This document shows positions 21,988 to 27,029 of a stretch of DNA of 27,029 bases, one piece after another; position 1 is the first letter of the stretch, and the number at the start of each line of letters is the position of its first letter. The DNA comes from a virus. Under the pieces are notes generated by a model. It did no database searches, was not told the DNA's origin, and worked only from the letters and a program-made list of their open reading frames with translations. The DNA lies in the IMG/VR virus record IMGVR_UViG_3300025155_000035, positions 1-27,029 of that record. One strand, written 5' to 3'. Made by a program: the position numbers and the translations under genes.

Positions 21988-22700
21988 GACTGAGAGACGA
22001 TACGGTGAGTTGGCTACTTGGGCTGCTCGCCTTCCTCGTGGGTGTCATACTGGTGATGCTTGCTCTAAGCGACATAGCTCGGGCCGATCATGGTGATTCT
22101 TCACCGTTCTGTCCCGACCTGGACACCGGCTTCATCCACTCCTCTCCGATAGACCCTGTCTATGAGGAGATTGTGACCGCACCGGACGGGCTCCTGATTG
22201 ATGCGTACTGTGTCAAGGCCGGGAACGTCCATCGTGGCGAAGGCCCTGTCCTCATCGTGGTGGACCCACCACAGAAGACGGTGAGCATCGTGTATCCGAG
22301 ACCTGACCCCTTATATCCAGCACCACTACCAATCAGCTACTACACGCTGAGCTTCATAGAGGAGGATTCATCATCGACCGTTCCAGAGATAACGACAACG
22401 ACAGTCCCACCTACCACTACCACGTTCGAGGAGGAGACAACTACTACACCCGCCTTGTCGTCTACCACGACCACGAGTGGGCAGGTACCCACCACCAGCA
22501 CGGACCCGACGACATCGACACTCCCGTCTACATCAACCTCGATAGGGGTGAGCGGCCCACCGACCCTCCCATTCACAGGGAGCGAGGGGGCGGGGTCTCT
22601 AGTGGGTCTGGCTCTGATGCTGATGTTGAGCGGTGGATTGGCCCTGTTGGGCGCCATCAGGCAACCACCCGAAACTGGTGATCTGGACCAAAGCAGCTAA
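21984..22700 (+). CDS. LPFTG-type cell-wall-anchored surface protein
   Basis: This 238-residue protein carries the parts of a sortase substrate. A signal peptide (hydrophobic 10-28, cleavage near ARA|DHG at 34-35) is followed by an exported domain of ~90 residues with two Cys (43 and ~75). A Thr/Ser/Pro-rich stalk (~130-190) follows. LPFTG begins at residue 195, with a hydrophobic segment ~205-225 after it. The charged tail after the membrane segment is weakly positive at first and then acidic, which is unusual. Host sortase would link it to peptidoglycan. The Thr-rich stalk style is common in Actinomycetota. It may alter phage adsorption, block superinfection or act at the envelope. Confidence 0.85.
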   Translation: MRLRDDTVSWLLGLLAFLVGVILVMLALSDIARADHGDSSPFCPDLDTGFIHSSPIDPVYEEIVTAPDGLLIDAYCVKAGNVHRGEGPVLIVVDPPQKTVSIVYPRPDPLYPAPLPISYYTLSFIEEDSSSTVPEITTTTVPPTTTTFEEETTTTPALSSTTTTSGQVPTTSTDPTTSTLPSTSTSIGVSGPPTLPFTGSEGAGSLVGLALMLMLSGGLALLGAIRQPPETGDLDQSS

Positions 22701-23364
22701 GTATATGCGAGGGTATACTCAAGCGATTGCTCACTAGACGTACTGCGGGGGGTCCAGGGTGTTCCCTTTCTCGCCCTCGGCTCCCCGTAGTATCGCATGT
22801 GTCGTCAACAGAAGGGAGTGGACTGCACGAAATGACAGGATCGTGATCAAAGCACCGAGTGGGCCTCCACTTGGAGCCCCGAGAGCCAGGTCATGCTGAC
22901 CTCGGGGCACGAAACAACCGAGTAGGCGGTGAAGCGAGCGGCCCTCGTCCACCAGATGGGTATAACTACTCTGCTTGGAGAGACGAGCGACCTTGGGATA
23001 GTCCCTCACCCTGGCCAGTGATTGACTGGCTGCCACGAGCCGGGTGGCGAGGGAGAATCCCAGGGACCGGCTCTCATTTGACAACAGAACTCCCCTCGAC
23101 GGAGGGGACAGGGGCCTAGATGGTAACCCCACAAGGTAAGAGGCCAGGACGATGTGCACCTCCTGGCCCGCCCCGACAGCCCCCACCAGGGAGGGGGTGA
23201 AGTAGTCCCTGGTACACAGAGCCCATGTGCGAGCGGTGAGTGGGCAAGGTAGTTCCAGTCGCACGAGGTCTGACCCCAAGCGAGACTTGACAGTAGGACC
23301 TACCGGGAGAGTGCGAGAGCATGGAACGAGGGATCGTATACCCGACCTTCCACTCGACTCTCCC
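22701..23364 (+). ncRNA. Candidate large structured RNA upstream of tRNAs
   Basis: No coding frame here has a binding site or credible composition. Perfect or near-perfect stems crowd it: 22741-22750/22783-22792 (10 bp, one G-U on the plus strand), 22876-22883/22901-22908 (8), 22944-22949/22982-22987 (6), 23014-23019/23025-23030 (6), 23037-23043/23067-23073 (7), 23091-23097/23102-23108 (7), 23142-23149/23161-23168 (8), 23185-23192/23206-23213 (8), 23221-23225/23241-23245 (5), 23248-23252/23300-23304 (5) and 23305-23317/23353-23364 (12 with one bulge). GGGTATAC at 22711-22718 is complementary to 23336-23343. Size and position beside phage tRNAs recall ornate RNAs of the GOLLD and ROOL type; membership is not shown. 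Ends are approximate. Confidence 0.55.
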
Positions 23365-23367
23365 TAT

Positions 23368-23435
23368 ACGGGGTACGTCGTGGGACGTACAGGCTTCCAA
23401 CACCTGGAGGCGGGGTTCGACTCCTCGACCCCGTG
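23368..23435 (+). tRNA. tRNA-Trp (CCA), short D-loop
   Basis: The acceptor ACGGGGT/ACCCCGT pairs fully, with discriminator G, the usual base for bacterial tRNA-Trp. The anticodon arm is CAGGC-TTCCAAC-ACCTG (anticodon CCA, last pair C-A mismatched). The variable loop has 4 nt. The T arm is CGGGG-TTCGACT-CCTCG with one G-U. The D arm is reduced (GTC-GTGG-GAC) and can form a competing 7-bp hairpin with flanking bases. CCA is not encoded. It starts 3 nt after the long hairpin of the structured region. Confidence 0.75.
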
Positions 23436-23535
23436 CGCCTTGGCTCCCATCCGGCGGGTACCCGTCGAGTTGGGTGGGTGTAGTTAGAACCGGATATCTG
23501 ACGGCATACCAGTGGAAGCTGGGCCAAAGGCTCAA
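23436..23535 (+). other. Structured spacer between tRNA genes
   Basis: These 100 nt hold no gene. CCCATCC (23446-23452) pairs with GGGTGGG (23472-23478) with one G-U, around a CGGGTACCCG palindrome. Later CCAG/CTGG and GGGCC/GGCTC hairpins occur. A stretch GTGTAGTTAGAAC recalls a tRNA D arm, but no T loop follows, so I do not call a tRNA. It may belong to the upstream RNA or guide processing. Confidence 0.4.
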
Positions 23536-23614
23536 GCCGACGATCCCTGTGGAGGGAAGCAGGCTGTAACCCTGCGGCCGGAAGGCATACTAGGTTCGAC
23601 TCCTAGCGGCGGCA
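23536..23614 (+). tRNA. tRNA-Tyr (GTA)
   Basis: The acceptor GCCGACG/CGGCGGC has one A-G mismatch and discriminator A. The D stem is CCC/GGG with a short loop. The anticodon arm GCAGG-CTGTAAC-CCTGC is perfect with anticodon GTA. The long class II variable arm (14 nt, GCC-GGAA-GGC) is expected for bacterial tRNA-Tyr. The T arm CTAGG-TTCGACT-CCTAG is perfect. CCA is not encoded. Confidence 0.85.
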
Positions 23615-23624
23615 CTTCGTCTTA

Positions 23625-23697
23625 GTCGGGGTGGCCGTTGGTTTGCCCGCACAGACTCATAATCTGTGTCACGTCGGTTCGATTCCGACCCCCGCCA
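23625..23697 (+). tRNA. tRNA-Met (CAT), elongator or Ile2 type
   Basis: The acceptor GTCGGGG/CCCCGCC has one T-C mismatch at the second pair and discriminator A. The D arm is GGC/GCC with a 9-nt loop containing GG. The anticodon arm ACAGA-CTCATAA-TCTGT is perfect. The variable loop is GTCAC, and the T arm GTCGG-TTCGATT-CCGAC is perfect. The paired first acceptor position and the lack of three G-C pairs in the anticodon stem argue against an initiator. With CAT it could also be a lysidine-modified isoleucine tRNA. Confidence 0.85.
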
Positions 23698-23716
23698 CGA
23701 GAGACAGGAAGGTTGA

Positions 23717-24658
23717 ATGGACTCAGGATCATTGGCTACCTCCAGACTGAAGGGCATCAAGACCCTCAGTCAACAGGTCGAAGGATGGAAGCAGGAGGTA
23801 GCCGATCCTAAGCGGCGCATCCCCCTCGGATGGTCAGCCCTCGACCAGCTAGTGCGTGGCCCTGCCCGAGGTGAGGTGTTCACCGTGATCGCCCACTCCG
23901 AGGTTGGCAAGAGCTTGATTGCCACCAACATCATGGCTAACAACCCGAACGAGCGCATCCTGTTCTTCAGCCTGGAGATGCCTGACCATCAGGTACTCCA
24001 TCGCCTCACTTCCCATGTCTTCAACTACCCTTCCCGAGACCTGGAGACACAGGCAATGGACCTCTACCTTCCCGACTTTGTCGCAGAGCTAGAACAACGC
24101 CTTCCCTTCCAAGTGATCGTGGACGACAGCAGCCTCAACTTCGATGACATGTCAGCCTATGCCGAAGACTACGCCACATGGTACGGCGAGCGCCCCAACC
24201 TTGTCATCATCGACTACCTAGAGGAAGTGGCCGGGGGCAAGCAGTCCGCTGAAGGATGGCTACGCACCGAGGCCACCGCCTCGATGGCCAAGGCGTGGGC
24301 GAGGAACGAACGACTCGGGCTCATCATGCTCCACCAATCCAATCGTGGCTTCGGGATGCCCCGAGAATGGGAGCCACCCACTCGTAAGAGCGCCCGAGGT
24401 GGTGGCTACACTGAGGCTGATGTGGTCATGGGTCTGTGGCGTCCCGGCTGGGACCCAACCCTCAACCCACGGTCGAGAGCCGAGCGGGAGAATTGGATAG
24501 GTGTCAACATCATCAAGAATCGAGTGCGTGGATTGCGACACGATGGCATTCTGTTCGAGATCGACCCCGCTATGCGGATAGTCCCGCACTACGCCTGGGG
24601 TCCGGGCACTCCGCATTTCGTAGAATCGTCTGAGAGAGAACGAGCGGACCTGGCATGA
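23717..24658 (+). CDS. DnaB-like replicative helicase (RecA-fold domain)
   Basis: This 313-residue protein starts 19 nt after the tRNA cluster with AGGAAGG upstream. It is a single RecA-like ATPase domain: linker-type N-terminus, IPLGWSALDQLVRG (residues 35-48, typical of DnaB family), Walker A AHSEVGKS at 59-66, FFSLEMPDHQ, and Walker B LVIIDYLEEV at 162-171. LIMLHQSNRG at 202-211 and the IIKNRVRG...FEIDP arm follow. The first Walker Gly is Ala. It lacks the N-terminal primase-binding domain of host DnaB, as in several phage helicases. It should unwind DNA at the fork with the CHC2 protein nearby. Confidence 0.88.
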   Translation: MDSGSLATSRLKGIKTLSQQVEGWKQEVADPKRRIPLGWSALDQLVRGPARGEVFTVIAHSEVGKSLIATNIMANNPNERILFFSLEMPDHQVLHRLTSHVFNYPSRDLETQAMDLYLPDFVAELEQRLPFQVIVDDSSLNFDDMSAYAEDYATWYGERPNLVIIDYLEEVAGGKQSAEGWLRTEATASMAKAWARNERLGLIMLHQSNRGFGMPREWEPPTRKSARGGGYTEADVVMGLWRPGWDPTLNPRSRAERENWIGVNIIKNRVRGLRHDGILFEIDPAMRIVPHYAWGPGTPHFVESSERERADLA

Positions 24659-24891
24659 TCTTGGATCAGTATTTCGCCAACCTAACCAAGCACATGATGT
24701 ACTCTTGGGAGATTGCCCAAGTCCTCGGCGGTGGAGTGAACAGCTATGCTCACTACGACATCGAGTTCCTTGAGCATGGACACGAGCTAGGACTACGGGT
24801 CTGGCATGCAATGGAGGAGGAAGCCCAAGGCTTCGGTGCCATCTTTGACTTGCAATACGAGCAATGGATGAAGGACCATGAACAAGGGTGA
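24655..24891 (+). CDS. Hypothetical protein (78 residues)
   Basis: The ATG overlaps the helicase stop (ATGA). It is helical, rich in aromatic and acidic residues (YFANLTKHMMYSWEIAQVL, GLRVWHAMEEEAQGFG). No motif is recognised. Coupling to the helicase suggests a replication accessory, but this is only context. Confidence 0.65.
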   Translation: MILDQYFANLTKHMMYSWEIAQVLGGGVNSYAHYDIEFLEHGHELGLRVWHAMEEEAQGFGAIFDLQYEQWMKDHEQG

Positions 24892-25036
24892 CCATGACGG
24901 CATAGGCGTAGGGTTCGCCTGCCCCAACGGAGACTCGGACACAGCCTACATCGACTTCGTCAAGGATGAGGAGGGTTACCTGACAGGGATGCTGTGTACC
25001 TGCGTGCATTGTGGCGAGGAGTGGGTGGACGCATGA
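24878..25036 (+). CDS. Zinc-ribbon-like protein (52 residues)
   Basis: The start is ATG 24878, overlapping the previous gene by 14 nt. GFACPNGD near the N-terminus and CTCVHCGEEW near the C-terminus give a four-Cys cluster with a beta segment between (TAYIDFVKDEEGYL). A zinc ribbon is likely. Its stop overlaps the next start. This gene was found by eye. Confidence 0.6.
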   Translation: MNKGDHDGIGVGFACPNGDSDTAYIDFVKDEEGYLTGMLCTCVHCGEEWVDA

Positions 25037-25182
25037 GACTTCGATGCGCTCAGTGTGGCCGTTCCGAAAGGGTGGGGTTCCGTGTGTGGTGGTACTACTT
25101 CTGGAAGATCACACAACCCATACTGCACCTTCAGTGTGCGTTCGATATGGAAGATCAGAGGAGACTTGATGGACTGGACTGA
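25033..25182 (+). CDS. Cys/aromatic small protein (49 residues)
   Basis: The ATG overlaps the previous TGA. The protein starts MRLRCAQCGRSERVG (C-x2-C), then an aromatic run VWWYYFWKI and a further Cys in HLQCAF. The first half resembles half of a zinc ribbon. The aromatic run may insert in a membrane or pack on nucleic acid. The function is unknown. Confidence 0.55.
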   Translation: MRLRCAQCGRSERVGFRVWWYYFWKITQPILHLQCAFDMEDQRRLDGLD

Positions 25183-25510
25183 CACCGACCGGATCAATGA
25201 CTTGATGGATGTTCTTCAATTGAAGAACCGAGCCGCCTTCGATGTGTGGGCCGAGGATGGGTTCCCCTTGTTTGAAGGTAGTGTGGACAGTCATGATCTC
25301 CAGTGGGACAGAGAGGATGAAAGGTATCGGGTCAAGACCGAGGAAGACCGGGAGACCAAGCGGGCCGCAGCCGCCGAGCGACGGCGCCGGTACGAGGCCG
25401 GGGAGATGCCGCCCTGGGAAGCTCTTTCGTACAAGGTGATGCTGGCTTATATACGGACCAGCCTCTATCATCCTCCCCTTCTACCCTTCATGCTCTCAGA
25501 GGAGGAGTAA
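25169..25510 (+). CDS. Hypothetical protein (113 residues)
   Basis: The start is ATG 25169 (MDWTDTDRINDLMDVL), after AGGAGA within the end of the previous gene. It is acidic at the N-terminus, with a highly charged helix EEDRETKRAAAAERRRRYEAGE in the middle and a hydrophobic end. It may be a coiled-coil adaptor. The family is not recognised. Its TAA overlaps the next ATG. Confidence 0.65.
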   Translation: MDWTDTDRINDLMDVLQLKNRAAFDVWAEDGFPLFEGSVDSHDLQWDREDERYRVKTEEDRETKRAAAAERRRRYEAGEMPPWEALSYKVMLAYIRTSLYHPPLLPFMLSEEE

Positions 25511-25662
25511 TGGCTACACAGAAAGCAGGCGGCAGCAGCAGAAAATATGGTCGCAATAAGGTGAAGTGTGGCCTCTATCGTCTTCGTGTGGGTAAGCCTA
25601 ACGGTCCCGGTATGCCAGGTAACAAGTCCGGCAGGAATCGAGTAGTTTTCAGTGGAAGCTGA
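25510..25662 (+). CDS. Small basic GGSSRKxGRNK protein
   Basis: This 50-residue frame overlaps the previous stop by one base. It begins MATQKAGGSSRKYGRNKVKC and ends RNRVVFSGS. Short basic proteins with GGSRKxGRNKxKC at the N-terminus recur in many phages, from my memory, and have no known role. The start also resembles ribosomal protein L27 slightly. RNA or DNA binding is likely from charge. Confidence 0.65.
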   Translation: MATQKAGGSSRKYGRNKVKCGLYRLRVGKPNGPGMPGNKSGRNRVVFSGS

Positions 25663-26203
25663 GGATGCACTCATCGAGCTAGGGATCGAGCTACCATACA
25701 CCCGGAAGCTATCATGTCCGAAGCATTCCGATTCCGACCCTTCACTTCATGTCTACCCTGGCGACCAGGGGTGGTACTGCTTCTCGCACAATGAGGGTGG
25801 CGACGGTTGGGACCTACTCGCCTTGTACCTGGACAAGACTGTCGCTGAGATCATGCGTGAGCGAGGAGTCAAGCGTGGCCCACGCCCACGTCCACGATGG
25901 CAACAGGTCCACGAGCTACAAGAGACGGCGAGAAATCTTGGATACACGTTTACCGTGAACACCCGTAGCATTGCATCTGAAGGATTCCTCCAATCGGTGG
26001 CCGAGAGGACCGACTACCTGTGGCCTTGGGTATGGGAGAAGGAAGTAGACGAGGAGATACCTCCTGTCCAGTTGGCCCATGATCTGGACCAGATCAGAGA
26101 GTTCTATGCAGATGAACGCAAACGAGCCGAGGCCATCCTGTGGCTGCCACAACCAGCCGATGTACTGGCACAGCCAGTACGGCCACAACCCAGCAACGGG
26201 TAA
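25652..26203 (+). CDS. CHC2 zinc-finger primase-like protein
   Basis: This 183-residue protein from GTG 25652 overlaps the previous gene by 11 nt. Residues 20-56 hold SCPKHSDSDPSLHVYP...WYCFSHNEGGDGWDLLAL, with C22, H25, C43 and H46. This is the DnaG-type CHC2 zinc fold that reads single-stranded template. No TOPRIM catalytic part follows; the rest is helical and charged. It is probably the template-binding half of a split primase or a regulator of replication, working with the helicase nearby. Confidence 0.75.
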   Translation: MEAEDALIELGIELPYTRKLSCPKHSDSDPSLHVYPGDQGWYCFSHNEGGDGWDLLALYLDKTVAEIMRERGVKRGPRPRPRWQQVHELQETARNLGYTFTVNTRSIASEGFLQSVAERTDYLWPWVWEKEVDEEIPPVQLAHDLDQIREFYADERKRAEAILWLPQPADVLAQPVRPQPSNG

Positions 26204-26354
26204 GCGGACAGGTGGATGGCGTTGTGCTGTGACAAGTCGGGAGAGAACCCGACGAGCATACTGGCGTGACCTTTTACCCCGGCAGGCTAAGCAGGATCAG
26301 CGCCGTCGAGATCGCAGACTTGAACGGATGACCAACGAACTGGAGACTATGTGA
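26106..26354 (+). CDS. Zinc-binding small basic protein (82 residues)
   Basis: Starts at ATG 26106 or 26112 lie inside the previous gene, giving a 98-nt overlap. The sequence has CGCHNQPMYWHSQYGHN...GWRCAV followed by many Arg (RERTRRAYWRD, QRRRDRRLERM). A C-x-C-H...C site with a basic tail suggests DNA or RNA binding. HNH-like roles are possible, but no full catalytic set is seen. Confidence 0.6.
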   Translation: MQMNANEPRPSCGCHNQPMYWHSQYGHNPATGKRTGGWRCAVTSRERTRRAYWRDLLPRQAKQDQRRRDRRLERMTNELETM

Positions 26355-26557
26355 GAGAACGAACCCCCTATGAGATGGCTGTACAGGAAGCCAAGAAGGT
26401 AGCCCGTAGCTTCATACGGTTGCGCTACTCCATCCTGGCTGAGCGGGAACTGAACACGGCACTCCCGGCCATCGAGCGTGAGATCGCTGAGGCGTTGGAG
26501 CGTGGCCAGGCTTATGAGTTGGAGCCCCGCAGATTCTTCCAGGGCCTACCCGAATGA
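26351..26557 (+). CDS. Hypothetical helical protein (68 residues)
   Basis: It starts at GTG 26351, overlapping the previous stop (GTGA). It is almost wholly helical (MAVQEAKKVARSFIRLRYSIL, LPAIEREIAEALERGQAY), with no motif. Its stop overlaps the polymerase-type gene, so it is probably coexpressed. Confidence 0.65.
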   Translation: MRERTPYEMAVQEAKKVARSFIRLRYSILAERELNTALPAIEREIAEALERGQAYELEPRRFFQGLPE

Positions 26558-27029
26558 AGATAGGCTTCTCTCAACCCAAGGTCCTCGACTTTGATATCGA
26601 GGTCCGGCCGCTCGGGTGGTATGGGGGTGACTTCGTTCACAAAGAGGTGACTGCCATTGCCTCGGCCTGGGTCGTGGATGGAGAGCCATTCAATCTACAG
26701 GTCTATCTTCTGCAAAGGCACGATAAGAGCCCCAAGCGTATCCTCACCCTGTTTCGTGCCCGCTATGATGCGGCCGACATGGTGACGGGCCATTACGTTC
26801 GAGGCTTCGACCTGCCTATCTTGAATGGCGCCATGTACGAGTACGACCTGGGTGCTCTCGACCCCAAGCTGTCTCACGACACCAAGCTGGACGAGATCAA
26901 GACTCAAGGCTTGTCGCACAGTCAGGAGAACAAGGCATCCATGTTGGAGATTGTGGCACCCAAGGTGCAAATGACAATGGCCTCATGGAGAATGGCAAAC
27001 CGGCTCTTGAAGGATGGGCTTGAGTTGGT
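26554..27029 (+). CDS. DNA polymerase-type 3'-5' exonuclease domain, N-terminal part
   Basis: The gene runs off the right edge after 158 residues. It begins MKIGFSQPKVLDFDIEVRPLG; DFDIE is the Exo I motif. GHYVRGFDLPILNGA (about residues 80-94) matches Exo II, with His/Arg where many have Asn. Next comes DTKLDEIKTQGLSHSQENKASMLE, the usual region before Exo III, which is not visible or lies beyond the edge. This RNase H-like fold occurs as proofreading domain of family A/B polymerases or as a free exonuclease. Neighbouring helicase and CHC2 genes favour a replication role. Confidence 0.8.
   Translation, partial: MKIGFSQPKVLDFDIEVRPLGWYGGDFVHKEVTAIASAWVVDGEPFNLQVYLLQRHDKSPKRILTLFRARYDAADMVTGHYVRGFDLPILNGAMYEYDLGALDPKLSHDTKLDEIKTQGLSHSQENKASMLEIVAPKVQMTMASWRMANRLLKDGLEL

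Noticed and set aside
22734-23279. A 181-codon open frame on the minus strand, and an 86-codon frame on the plus strand at 22859-23119
   Set aside because: Neither has a ribosome binding site or a plausible protein pattern. The minus frame runs opposite to all neighbours, and both cross strong stems. Long chance frames are common in GC-rich DNA.
23436-23535. A fourth tRNA between tRNA-Trp and tRNA-Tyr
   Set aside because: A D-arm-like stretch is present, but there is no T loop or matching acceptor stem.
22701-23716. Group I intron or tmRNA in the long gap
   Set aside because: The region does not interrupt a recognisable gene, no core motif or homing endonuclease is seen, and no tag-peptide frame or tmRNA acceptor layout is visible.
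25510-25662. Phage copy of ribosomal protein L27
   Set aside because: Only the first ~15 residues look alike (Gly/Ser/Arg-rich). The rest of L27 is missing, and similar short basic proteins are common in phages.
1-27029. Genome-wide reassignment of TAG to an amino acid
   Set aside because: Several well-supported genes end at TAG (437, 3055, 9483) with good junctions to the next gene, and no tRNA with anticodon CTA is present in the window.

Overview
The window is an interior piece of a tailed double-stranded DNA phage genome, with podovirus-like head and tail genes. It holds two divergent gene blocks. The left block (about 1-14092) is on the minus strand and encodes packaging, head and tail proteins. 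The right block (about 14120-27029) is on the plus strand and holds small early-type genes followed by DNA-metabolism genes. Genes are packed tightly, often with ATGA-type overlaps and purine-rich ribosome binding sites. GTG starts are frequent, and a few TTG starts and one apparent ATA start occur. I infer an actinobacterial host. The base composition is GC-rich, one gene encodes a surface protein with a Thr-rich stalk and an LPFTG sorting signal, two early genes look leaderless, and some small proteins match families I associate with actinophages. The class of host cannot be fixed from sequence alone.

The left block, read from right to left, starts with a run of small genes (14092 to 12666). 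Terminase small and large subunits follow (12703 to 10390). Next come five virion-type genes (10361 to 7376). One of these carries nine tandem 16-residue Trp repeats broken by an in-frame amber codon. Another appears to start at ATA. Then come two tiny genes, portal, scaffold, major capsid protein, a terminator-like hairpin, a small Cys/His protein, a head-tail adaptor, a nozzle-like protein and a glycine-rich tail protein that runs off the left edge. No tape measure, lysis or integrase gene is visible.

The intergenic region 14330-14798 between the blocks is full of inverted repeats and carries the likely early promoter. The plus-strand block opens with about fifteen genes of 28-200 codons. 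They include a secreted micropeptide, a membrane micropeptide, several Cys-rich proteins, a DUF7178-like protein, a DUF8033-like protein and a SprT-like metalloprotein. After that come a helix-turn-helix/zinc protein, a RecB/Cas4-like Fe-S nuclease, a protein with an SSB-like C-terminal tip and the LPFTG surface protein. Then there is about 1 kb without a convincing gene. Its first ~660 nt are unusually rich in perfect stems and run directly into tRNA-Trp, tRNA-Tyr and tRNA-Met genes. The block ends with a DnaB-like helicase, small Cys-rich proteins, a CHC2 zinc-finger primase-like protein and the start of a DNA polymerase-type 3'-5' exonuclease.

The most interesting points are the candidate large ornate RNA beside the tRNAs (22701-23364), the amber codon replacing a conserved Trp in the repeat protein (8621), the phage-encoded sortase substrate (21984-22700), the probable ATA start (9926) and the inverted-repeat-rich divergent region (14330-14798).
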